Assembly (NCBI GenBank): GCA_020881915.1
Contig: JAJFPB010000001.1
Location: forward strand, 1,302,001 to 1,366,000
Origin: Paramyrothecium sp. XJ0827
Lineage: Eukaryota > Ascomycota > Sordariomycetes > Hypocreales > Stachybotryaceae
DNA: 64,000 bases
Direction: 5' to 3'
This document shows positions 55,653 through 64,000 of this stretch, in pieces. The translations under genes and the position numbers were made by a program. The notes under the pieces are model-generated. The model saw only the letters and a list, made by a program, of their open reading frames with translations. It had not been told where the DNA came from and did not search any database. How positions within the stretch are numbered: position 1 is the first letter of the stretch; each line of letters opens with the position of its first letter.

Positions 55653-57767
55653 TCAGACCAGTTTCATAATTGCATCCTTCTTCCCATCCACAATCTTCGC
55701 CAGTGCCTTCTTCCTGCAAATATCGCAGTCGGTGAATGTGACCAGATCATGATTAACCCAGCACTGCGAGCTCTTTGACTCTTCGTGATGCACTTGCTGC
55801 TTCCAACGTACGAAATAGTTTTCGACTCTCAGTTCCAAACTTCCAACACGCGTTGCTCCTTCTGCGTCCTCCCTCACAAGAAGAGCAAACGCCCAACTCC
55901 CGTTGGGGCTGGAGTATTCCGAACTCTCCGCCGAGTGGAAACCGACCTCGCGCAACAGGATACCCTTTAGCACGATAGACCCTCGAGCATTGATTTCTGC
56001 CTCGACAGCTTCGTCAACCAGATCAACCTCGACAAAGACGTCGCAGTCGGGGTCGGAATAGGTGGCGCACCACTTCATCGGTGCAGTCTTTGCGGCATGG
56101 CCACCGGCACTGCCTTGACTAGGCCTAGGATCTTCGCTGATGACAACGGGCACCGTAGGGCTCCGGATGCATAGGCTCTGCGGCAGGGAACTAAGATCCT
56201 CGTAGATGTCCCACGTTTTGCTCTTGCACATCACCTCCCAGTCGACCAAGCCAGCGTTCGTTTCAACAGCTAGGCCGGCAGTGATGAGACTCATATGTGA
56301 TGGCCCTTTCCATATCAACACCCATGATGGCTTGTTGTAGATCACGTTCCAGCCCGTCCAAGACCAGCTGGGAAACCCAAGCCTTCTTGTGCCGCTCCCT
56401 TGTGATGTCCAGCACAGGCCTGCCAGGAAAGCTTCTGTCAGTGTCCAGCTACGGCTCGGATCACGCCCCATGACTTTGCGATGGTTTACCAGTGGCCCCA
56501 GTATAGGAATACCGAAGTAGTGGTTCATGGGGTATGGGCCGTTGCCACAACGCTTCAGTAGGCCTAGAGCCCCATTGAGTGCATCAGCCTGGTATGTCAT
56601 TTTGCGTTGGGTGTATTGGGACAGCAAAATATGTACAGCCCCCTCGTTGTGCTCGATGCTGTCATAGGTCTGTAATAATGGGCAGTTCGACTTTGGTCCA
56701 AGGCCTCCATAAGGAAACATTTCAGAGGAGACCTTCCACCCACGCTCCAGATTCGCCATCTCTTTGTTCGATCGCTGGAAAAAGACCTGTTCGTCAGTGA
56801 AAGCAATCCAGTTCCACGAGAAGATGGCTTCTTGATGAGTCCATGCGCGAGTCGTCCATGCACTTTCGCGCACCACCGTCCGTGGATCTCTCATGGAAGA
56901 CCAAAGCGTATAGTCGCCAAGCCTGATACATGGCTGCTTGGTGCGAGAGCGAGAGCTGACGCCAGGGAGACCATAATTTGCATCCGAGCCAGCCGCTCCT
57001 ATGATTGTCACCAGAGCATGCCGATAGATGTCGGCCATGAGATTGAGCTGTGCCTGAAATTCAGCCTTATTCGCTTGCTCCAGGCAATAACGATCGACCC
57101 AAAGGTAGCGTAACCCAAGGTTTTTCACCACCGTCATGGCATCCTCCACGGTTAGCGGAAGCTTGTCGGGCAAGGACTTGCCTGCAGGAGAAGCCTCCTG
57201 GACAGCCGGGCCCCAAACGTAGCTGAGTGCAACGTAATCCAAAGGGCCAGAAACAGGTACAATCTCCCTTGTATGACAGTCGATGACAGAGACAGGCAGA
57301 ACGTTCATGGTATCTCGTTGAATGCCCTTGATCTTGTCAACCCATACCATAAGCGCCTTGTAATCTACATGACCGCTGTCGAGGAGCACTGGCATTTCTG
57401 GTGCTTTGCTAATATTCACAAGTGTCAGATCGTCCCATGGAGTCTGCTCACTCTCGTTTGTTTCAACCAACAATGCCGTCCTTATTTCATGTTGTGGAAA
57501 ATCGGGCATTCTGTTGGTGGCGCCATTCCTCAAAGCTGAGCGGTATCTGTACACAAGGATAGAGTCGCAGGTGTGCCTTTCACTTGCGTCTACCATAGTA
57601 AGCAAAAAATCACACAGTGGACAGGTACGGCCATCCCATTGCATGACTCTCGTAAGTATGAGGGCTGGGTCTGATTCACGAATAGATGCCGTGGGCATGT
57701 CTCGAGAGAGATGGTTGAAGTTGATTTCTCGGCAACGAGAGCACAGACGGTTCAACGAATCCTGCAT
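55653..57767 (-). CDS. HET-domain (heterokaryon incompatibility) protein
   Basis: Predicted 704-residue intronless protein with a HET domain, a fungal domain whose activation causes incompatibility cell death. Residues 9-52 carry paired cysteines (CSRC at 9-12, CPLC at 49-52) typical of the N-terminal zinc-like region of such proteins. The HET core runs from YVALSYVWG (178-186) through LRYLWVDRYCLEQ (219-231), MADIYRHALVTIIGAAG (244-260) to TRAWTHQEA (306-314). The segment WVDRYC has R where most family members have S (WIDSLC), a small deviation. The C-terminal half (SWSWTGW, RWKQQVHHEES) is unrecognised and may be the regulatory or recognition part. A longer frame to 57845 would begin with TTG, so ATG 57767 is used. 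It is tandem with the NACHT-ankyrin gene. Confidence 0.93.
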   Translation of the reverse strand: MQDSLNRLCSRCREINFNHLSRDMPTASIRESDPALILTRVMQWDGRTCPLCDFLLTMVDASERHTCDSILVYRYRSALRNGATNRMPDFPQHEIRTALLVETNESEQTPWDDLTLVNISKAPEMPVLLDSGHVDYKALMVWVDKIKGIQRDTMNVLPVSVIDCHTREIVPVSGPLDYVALSYVWGPAVQEASPAGKSLPDKLPLTVEDAMTVVKNLGLRYLWVDRYCLEQANKAEFQAQLNLMADIYRHALVTIIGAAGSDANYGLPGVSSRSRTKQPCIRLGDYTLWSSMRDPRTVVRESAWTTRAWTHQEAIFSWNWIAFTDEQVFFQRSNKEMANLERGWKVSSEMFPYGGLGPKSNCPLLQTYDSIEHNEGAVHILLSQYTQRKMTYQADALNGALGLLKRCGNGPYPMNHYFGIPILGPLVNHRKVMGRDPSRSWTLTEAFLAGLCWTSQGSGTRRLGFPSWSWTGWNVIYNKPSWVLIWKGPSHMSLITAGLAVETNAGLVDWEVMCKSKTWDIYEDLSSLPQSLCIRSPTVPVVISEDPRPSQGSAGGHAAKTAPMKWCATYSDPDCDVFVEVDLVDEAVEAEINARGSIVLKGILLREVGFHSAESSEYSSPNGSWAFALLVREDAEGATRVGSLELRVENYFVRWKQQVHHEESKSSQCWVNHDLVTFTDCDICRKKALAKIVDGKKDAIMKLV

Positions 57768-58934
57768 CGTAGAAGCGAAATCGACACAGACTTCTCGGTT
57801 GAAACGATTGTTTATATAACAGAAATACGTGCTGGATAAGCTCAACTTATTCCATCACATGAATTTTTTACAGCTTGTTTCCCCGCTCTTGATGTCCACC
57901 AAGGGTGATTTGGTCGCCCCCATAACGTGCCCACCCGCGGCTTTATTTTTATTTTTTAATTTTTTTCTATTTAAGAAAAAGAGAGGCCGTGCTCCGATGT
58001 TCCAGTAACAGGCACTATCGCAGTATCCGAATCCGGTCCTATAGGTCATGGGTATCACAGATAGGTATAATGGTCAACTGTCATAAATTCATGCATGGCT
58101 GAGAGCTGTAAAACATAACTACCTTAACCCAAACCCTAGCTTTTGCCACGGGACGCAATAGATGCCTCGACATCGTCACATATTTGTCCCTGGACACCAT
58201 TAGGGGTATCTTTCCATGCCATCCTGTCAGCTTCATGATCACCTGCTGCGACGCGACGCACATGATGGGTATTGATTGTCCCGAAACATAAAACCTTTCT
58301 TCAAATCAAATCCTTTCCACCTTCCCAGCAAAATCATAAAAGAGGACCGTAGTTGCTGAGAGCTAGTGTATCCTTCTCTCCCCACATTCCAGAATGAATG
58401 GGTATCTCATAAAGTCGTAAATGCCTGACGGTCTCGTAAAATGGGAAAGATTGGGGAAGAAGAAGAAGACGACGAGGAGGAGAGCCAAAGAAACAGAGGT
58501 CAATGGTAAAAGAAAGAAATAACGACCGAAAAAGGAAGATAAAAAAGGTAAATATCAAGATACTGAGGACACGTCGAGTGCATGGGATATCGATCTAAAG
58601 CAGGTACCATGCCAAAGTGGCCAAACCAGAATAGCGCAAAATGAGAATCGACAATGCGGTAAACTTGAAAATGCAAGAGCAGAGATTGAGCGTAGCCACA
58701 ACCAAAATCCAGTCCCAAGTGGTATTGCTGAAAGAGGGTATCCAGTAGATATCTTATGCTAAATGAAACGTGAACGAAATCTGCCAGGCCAAGGGAACGA
58801 TTGTTGTAAATTCATGATATCATGGAAAGCGCAGTTGCAAACTCTGCCGCTAGCCTCGCGAGCGGGACGACAGCAAGCTCAAGCCGGGTGAAGCGAAGTC
58901 TTCTTGAAAGACAACCGGGATTCTTATCGGACGT
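57768..58934. other. HET promoter / zinc-finger gene 3' flank
   Basis: About 1.17 kb. A T-rich tract lies at about 57940-57975 on the plus strand (A-rich on the HET sense strand), roughly 180-210 bp upstream of the HET start, and could be a promoter element. No gene is supported. Confidence 0.55.
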
Positions 58935-61070
58935 TTAACACGCGGTCGCTGTAGAGCCTTCGCTGGTTGCGACGGCGACAAGGGCTTCGAGACGGCCGAG
59001 GGGATCCGTTGTGGCAGAACGATCCTGCTGCTGCTGAGTGGTGGGCTGGTTTCGCCCCGGAAATCCGCTGAAAGCCTGGAAGTTTGGGTGGACAAGACGG
59101 TCAACATGAGCCACCCGCGGATCCTGCTGGTTCTGGGGTGGGCCATCCCTTTGCTGCATCACAGGGCCATTGTACCAACCATGTCGCTTGGACTCTCTCG
59201 ATGCCGTGATGGAGGGTGCTGACATTGTCTGGTGATGGAAAGCCCGGCTCGACCCCATGCTATGGCTGGCATACGGTGGTGCTTGCTGGTCTTCGAAGCG
59301 AACAACTGGTGGGTTTGCCCGGCTTTGCTCCGCTTGCGCCTGGACAGCCTTGTGAACTTCTGAAGCCCAAGCCCCTGCACTGTCGCGGGGTGGAGTTGTA
59401 TGGTTGATGTCAAGCCGGTTGAGGCCACGTTGCAGACTGGCGTCGTAAAGATTGAGATTTCGACGGTCATCAATAGGAGTGGCGTCTAGAGTAGGAGGCT
59501 GGAGGGCAGGACGAGGAGCGGGCTCGGCATCAATCATCATAGGTGAGGGTTGTCGTCTTGGCGGAGATGGCTGTCTTCGAGGCACAGGGTCGAAGGACTC
59601 GATACCGGGCAAGCGGAGGCCAGCCTGAGGACCTAAGGGGTTTGCAATCGGCGGAGCCGGGTTTGGACGAACAGACTGGTTGACAACGGTGCTGAGCTGG
59701 CTAGGGTTAGGTGGATATACATATGTGCGACTGTCTGGGTGCCAGGTCCGTCTACGCCAGGCCTCCTCTGCAGCACTTGACGTGGAGTCCCTCCGAGCGG
59801 ACCACCCTGATGTCGACGCAGTTGGGGATGACACAAGGCTGCTGTTTGCAGGCGAGTATGCTCCAGCGTTGGACGTATTGATGGCACCGGGACCAAACAT
59901 CGACCGGACTTGCCCAGAACCATGCGGTGACTGGAACGGATTGGCACCGGACGGCACACTAAGTCGGCGACCTGGGGTACGAGCACCCGGAGCATACAAA
60001 CTTTGGGTGCGCGAATGTGCTGAAGTTGGAGACGCCATACCAGACCATCGAGGGCTACTCTGGCCGGTGGAGTAGGTTGCCGACGTTGGCGTACTGAACT
60101 CGCCAGGAGAGGGTGGGCGGTAGGAGGTGTACGCGCTCTCCGCACTGCTACGGTATGACTCCAAAGACAATCGCTGGCGGGGATCAGCCATCACAAGAGG
60201 CGGAGGCCGCCTTCTGGGATCTGGCTGGACGTTATACACGGATCCCACAGACCCGATACTGGCTATACTCGAAGTCGAGAGAGACTTGGAATGCCCTCGC
60301 ACTGGACCACCGGCGCTTCCACCTGTCGAGGCCCTGGCCCTGTTACCGGCTTGGCGGACACGGTCTGTACGGATTTGTCGTTGAAATCTCGACCCGCTGG
60401 CTGCTAACGAATCGATGGGAATGTCCTCGTTGACATGTACCGTTTGAGCATGTTGCCTCAGATTGTCGAGTCGGGAGAAGCGACGGGAGCAGTGGCACTG
60501 GAAGGGTCGTTCACCGGTGTGTTTTCTATGAAAAGTTAGTTTCCACTTACGCGATAGATTCCAAATGTAGGGTCCCCACCTGATATGCCTGGCCAGATGC
60601 TCACTTCTGGTGAAGCTTAGGTTGCAAGGCGGGTAGTCTGTGCAGTAAAATCGTTGGGACTTCTTCTTCTTGCCGGATCTTGAGCCGTCGGCATTCACAC
60701 TATCGTCGTCTGACCCTCCTTCTTCGTCAATAGTACCGGTTTCGCCGTCGGAGTCATCCATATCGACATCAATAGAATCCCGCCTTGAAGATTTCGTGGA
60801 ATGTTGCGAGTCGTCCCGCTTCGGTCGGTTGGCGGCTGAGTCGGGAATCTGCACGGCTTGAGGGAAAGGACTAGTGGGAAGTGGTTTCTGTCCATTCATG
60901 GTATTTGGAAAATTGGCGCGGGTGGGCGTCGTAGCATCATCTACCGGCTTTGATGCGTCGCTATGAGGTGCGGTATTTGGCCGGGGTGTTGCAGGTGATG
61001 GCGTCATGGTCGCGGCGGCCGTGCTGGCTTCGGCAAAGGGAGTGTTGACTGATCGGAACGTCGCAGCCAT
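58935..61070 (-). CDS. C2H2 zinc-finger transcription factor
   Basis: Predicted 693-residue nuclear regulator. Exons in transcript order are 61070-60580 and 60525-58935. Residues 1-140 are Ser/Pro/Asp-rich with an acidic block ([14 protein letters not shown]) and a basic KKKK patch. Two tandem C2H2 fingers follow: finger 1 ([25 protein letters not shown]) and finger 2 ([23 protein letters not shown]), joined by the canonical HTGERPF linker. This two-finger arrangement with [11 protein letters not shown] resembles Rgm1/Usv1/Rsv1-type stress and carbon regulators of yeasts. The remaining ~480 residues are Pro/Ser/Gln-rich and disordered. The 54-bp intron splits the two histidines of finger 1 and has no in-frame stop. 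The start at 61070 is the first ATG; a long gene-free region lies upstream. Targets are unknown. Confidence 0.92.
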   Translation of the reverse strand: MAATFRSVNTPFAEASTAAATMTPSPATPRPNTAPHSDASKPVDDATTPTRANFPNTMNGQKPLPTSPFPQAVQIPDSAANRPKRDDSQHSTKSSRRDSIDVDMDDSDGETGTIDEEGGSDDDSVNADGSRSGKKKKSQRFYCTDYPPCNLSFTRSEHLARHIRWGPYIWNLSRKWKLTFHRKHTGERPFQCHCSRRFSRLDNLRQHAQTVHVNEDIPIDSLAASGSRFQRQIRTDRVRQAGNRARASTGGSAGGPVRGHSKSLSTSSIASIGSVGSVYNVQPDPRRRPPPLVMADPRQRLSLESYRSSAESAYTSYRPPSPGEFSTPTSATYSTGQSSPRWSGMASPTSAHSRTQSLYAPGARTPGRRLSVPSGANPFQSPHGSGQVRSMFGPGAINTSNAGAYSPANSSLVSSPTASTSGWSARRDSTSSAAEEAWRRRTWHPDSRTYVYPPNPSQLSTVVNQSVRPNPAPPIANPLGPQAGLRLPGIESFDPVPRRQPSPPRRQPSPMMIDAEPAPRPALQPPTLDATPIDDRRNLNLYDASLQRGLNRLDINHTTPPRDSAGAWASEVHKAVQAQAEQSRANPPVVRFEDQQAPPYASHSMGSSRAFHHQTMSAPSITASRESKRHGWYNGPVMQQRDGPPQNQQDPRVAHVDRLVHPNFQAFSGFPGRNQPTTQQQQDRSATTDPLGRLEALVAVATSEGSTATAC
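60526..60579 (-). other. 54-bp stop-free intron inside zinc finger 1
   Basis: The minus strand reads GTGGGG...CTAACTTTTCATAG. Removal yields HIR-KHTGER; retention adds 18 residues without a stop. Branch (CTAAC) and acceptor (ATAG) are good; the donor (GTGGGG) is weak. A second GTAAGT lies inside the intron. These points make incomplete splicing plausible. Confidence 0.8.
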
Positions 61071-61849
61071 GAAAATGGCGAAAGATAGTCCGGCCTTCCA
61101 GCCTTATGATCCCCGGGAAAACACGCAGCGTCGCAGTGTCTTTTTGTTATTTTGAAAATCGATTCTTGTGTGATGAGCGAAGCGTGCTGCCTAGGGTGAG
61201 GCTCCGTAGCCGTAGGATAAGGCGCCTGCAGACAGCCGGGCAACTGGTCAGGGGTTGCGCGGAAGGATGGAGGGGGCTTGTCAAGAGAAGTTCAGGAGGA
61301 CCCCATGAGGCGACAATAACTTGCGACCGCGGTGCGCAGCGAAAATCAAGTGGAACGTCGCGCCAAGGAGGAGCAAGGCGAGTTAAGTAGAGAAGAGACG
61401 TTCGAAGACGTTTCCAGTTTAGAGCATTCGAAACGGGAAAAATCGACCTCAGTGTCGCAAGTTGAGAACTTGGCGCCAGCAGCTAGTGAGAAGCGAGTGC
61501 CAGAGAGAGGGGACCGTCTTGTCCGGGCAACCCCGCGAGTACGATGTTTTGTGACTCGTAAGAAAGCGTCAGCTTGAGCAAGGGGACTTGAAAGCGGCGG
61601 TTGCGTGTCTGGAGAGGCGGCGGTGCTGGTGTGAGACGGGTATTCTCGGATTTTGGTATGAATCAGTGAGGATGTCGGAAGCAGGAACGTCGCGGCGTTG
61701 ACTGGACGGAGCGAGGAACGATGATGTCTATGGAGCGCCTATTTGTTCTTTCGCTCAGACAGCGCTCGTCAGTGGAGTCCGGATCCGGATTGGGACGGGG
61801 AGCGGGACCAGCCACCTGTGAAAGCGATGCTTGTCGGCCAGGGCCAAAA

Positions 61850-63331
61850 GGTACCTTTTTTTTAGTGTCGAGCAACTAGCGAAAGCAACTGGAGAGCAGG
61901 TCTGCGCTTCACTTTTCGGAAGGGCGAGGCTGGCTTGAAATGGTGGCCGACGCTGATGCCGACGCTGATGTGGGAAGTACGGGGGAGAATGGCGGAGACA
62001 AAAGCAAGCATGTGCACCGGGAGTACGTGGAAGCAGTGGGTGTTTCGGATATCTCTTGAGACGAATGCGCGAAGCCCGTCCTATGCGTACAGCACACGGC
62101 GCAGAGGTGCGGGCGTCGAGGGTCGTCCGGGGTATTGGCGTAGGCGTACCTTTAGGCGTAGGCGTCTAGGTACCTGTGACTGGTGTGAAGAGAGGATGAC
62201 GATGAGACATGCGGCCGCGGGCAGATGATGAGTAGATGCGGTGCCGTGCGAGCGGTAATGCCGTGATAAGGTTGGTGCGGCGCGTCGAGGGAAGGGAACT
62301 GCGATACTACTCGGCGAGCAACGGGGAGGAGGAAAGGAGGAGGAGGAGGAAGAGAGGCGAAAAGGAAAATGGTGACGGAGGCAAGACGTAGGCGTATGGG
62401 CGGCGTGCCAGAGGCTGACCCTATCTTACATGTACGGGATGGATTGGATGGGATGTACGTACGGATACTTTAGGGAAGGCACAGACGAAGACATGCATTT
62501 GGCTCTTTCCCAAACCTTACGGGCATAGCAGAGGCAGCTAAGGTACCCTGCCTCTCCTTCCAAGGTGCCCGTTAGATCAGGTACCTGCTTCTGGGTACAG
62601 ACTTCGCGCGCGGATGGTGTAGCTTCCCTGCCATGCCTTTTGCAGTATCTCAAGTCAGTGGGTGACCTGGCGTCCGTCCGATATACGGCCTCATACGGTA
62701 GCCACAAACTGCTGTCTGAATTGGCAACTGACATTGGTGAAGAGGGGGGGGAAGGACGCCTCCGGGGTCAATGGAGCAATGAGATCGAGGCCCCAGCACC
62801 ACTAAAAGCCCAGTAGACGCAAGGGGCGGGCACACCAAAAGCGACGAAAGAGGAGACGAGGGATGAAGCTATGGGCAGCTGAATGCGCTAGGCGGGTGGA
62901 AGATTTGAGCAAGTCGAGGTACCCCTTACCTTTGGTGTGCGCCAGGTACAACTTACCGGGCGGCCAGGAATAAAAGAAAAAGGGCACTAGGGAACTGGAA
63001 CCATGGCATGGGTGTGCGGCACCCGTGAGTTGGGCAAGCCTTGTGAAGCATTCTAGTGTGCAGCGGCCTGCTAGAAGCACGCCAAGCGGTGGCGAAGTAT
63101 CCGCAAGGTACAGAAGGCAACCATGAGGGTCCTGGGCTGCCCGGGAGGGGGTCAACGTCAGGCACGGCCAGGTACCTCCCATGGCTGGCTGTGATTAACC
63201 TGTGCCTCCCCTTCCCCCCCTTTTAAGGTACAGTAGAAGAGCCGGGCCTGGTCAAGGGAAGCGGGGCACTGACAGAGGGGCGCTTCCGGGTACCTGCGAA
63301 TCTTACCGTTCTGGGAGCGTGCGCTGGTACC
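61850..63331. repeat. Cluster of eight GGTACC palindromes
   Basis: GGTACC occurs at 61850, 62169, 62542, 62580, 62918, 63171, 63289 and 63326. Chance predicts well under one in 1.5 kb. Most are extended as aGGTACCt or similar. A regulatory role is unproven; a simple-word bias of intergenic DNA is the alternative. Confidence 0.8.
61946..61969. repeat. 12-bp tandem duplication
   Basis: gccgacgctgat occurs twice in direct succession (61946-61957 and 61958-61969). Confidence 0.85.
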
Positions 63332-64000
63332 TGCCGCATCTCAAGTCAGGCATGGCTCCGTTCCGTCACCAACGGAGCATTACACCTGGGCGAGCCATCT
63401 TAACACTGCGTTTGCTTTGCATTGCATGGCAGAAACCTTCCCCCCTCCGCAGATGCAGCATAGATACGCTTTTGTCCCCTAGACGCACCCGGCCAAAGCT
63501 TGCTTCTCCCCATTCACCCGCCTGCTTTGCCGCATTGCACGCACCGTCCTCGCTTCGAGCCGACGTGCACAACTCATGGCTTTTGTCGGCCGATGGCAGA
63601 AGGTTGGCCGGTTCGCCAGCCAGTCCTCCCGTTCGCCAGCCAAGAAAGGCCCAGTCCTGCCCACCCAAACTCGTCCCAACATGGCTCTTCGCTTTTCTCG
63701 TGGTGGCTGGCCTGGAGCGGCACCTCGGTCGAATTTGGATTTCGGGCCTGTCAGATCAGACTCTGAAACGAAAGATGGTCCCAGGAGGATCAGCGACTGA
63801 GGGCGATCCAATGACCCTCGAAGCCAGCCTACAATCACTAGCCCCGAAGCTGCCAGCCAACAAACCTACGCCAGGGGAAGGGTGGGCCATCGTACAACAT
63901 TTGCTACAGCAGCTTTCGTTTTCCGTCCACTCCATCAGCGCCGTTCGGCAGCGTCGCAAGACGCAAGCAACGCAACGAAGCGCAACCCAACCCCACCCCA

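Larger units (their letters stand above)
61071..64000. other. 2.9 kb gene-free region upstream of the zinc-finger gene
   Basis: It probably holds a long promoter and 5' untranslated region. It is purine-rich in places ((GGA)n near 62322-62352), with a 12-bp tandem duplication at 61946-61969 (gccgacgctgat twice), a ggcgtagg repeat near 62132-62165, a 12-bp direct repeat (gttcgccagcca-like) at about 63611 and 63631, and eight GGTACC palindromes. Open frames are short and unrecognised. A gene running off the right edge cannot be excluded. Confidence 0.55.

Noticed and set aside
57768..57845. 26-residue N-terminal extension of the HET protein
   Set aside because: It would need a TTG start; the ATG at 57767 directly precedes the conserved Cys motif.
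48230..58000. Secondary-metabolite cluster
   Set aside because: No polyketide synthase, peptide synthetase, terpene cyclase or P450 is present anywhere in the window despite regulators and transporters.

Overview
The window looks like filamentous-fungal nuclear DNA (Ascomycota, Pezizomycotina, most likely a Sordariomycete). Genes are spaced 0.3-4 kb apart on both strands. Most carry short 50-80 bp introns with GTRNGY donors, CTAAC-like branch sites and YAG acceptors. Several gene families are typical of this group: CFEM, HET, NACHT-ankyrin, Zn2Cys6, GMC oxidoreductase and M28 aminopeptidase. I support 19 protein-coding genes and assigned exon boundaries by reading-frame continuity plus splice consensus. 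I saw no tRNA, rRNA, CRISPR or intact transposon.

Layout: 2.4-11.8 kb holds three transporters: a Bsc6-like MFS protein, a Dur3-type urea/H+ symporter and a hexose transporter. An AT-rich, apparently decayed stretch lies at 8.6-9.7 kb. At 14.0-17.3 kb is trehalose-6-phosphate phosphatase (TPS2) with AGGGG stress-element-like sites upstream. At 20.2-24.3 kb a protoglobin gene and a Zn2Cys6 regulator are divergently arranged. At 26.0-28.7 kb a GMC oxidoreductase and an NADPH-dependent FMN reductase converge. At 30.1-37.7 kb come a small secreted single-pass membrane protein, an amino-acid permease, a secreted leucine aminopeptidase and a possible nucleotidyltransferase-fold protein with a Ser-rich tail. 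A 4.4 kb gene-free stretch follows. At 42.1-48.0 kb are a tiny CYSTM protein, a GPI-type CFEM protein with an A30 tract directly before its ATG, an NmrA-like oxidoreductase and a ferroportin-like transporter.

The most striking part is 48.2-57.8 kb. A 2123-residue NACHT-ankyrin NOD-like receptor and a 704-residue HET-domain protein lie side by side on the same strand. The 1.05 kb between them contains a perfect 32-bp inverted repeat and a 24-nt palindrome. This has the layout of an allorecognition or programmed-cell-death sensor/effector pair, although no functional link can be shown from sequence alone. It is followed by a C2H2 zinc-finger regulator whose 54-bp intron splits the ligands of finger 1 and has no in-frame stop. 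Nearly 3 kb of gene-free DNA rich in GGTACC palindromes lies upstream of that gene.

Functionally the window mixes nutrient uptake (urea, sugar, amino acids, extracellular peptides), iron/heme handling (CFEM, ferroportin, protoglobin), stress metabolism (trehalose) and non-self recognition (NLR, HET). It is not a classical secondary-metabolite cluster, since no PKS, NRPS or terpene synthase backbone is present.
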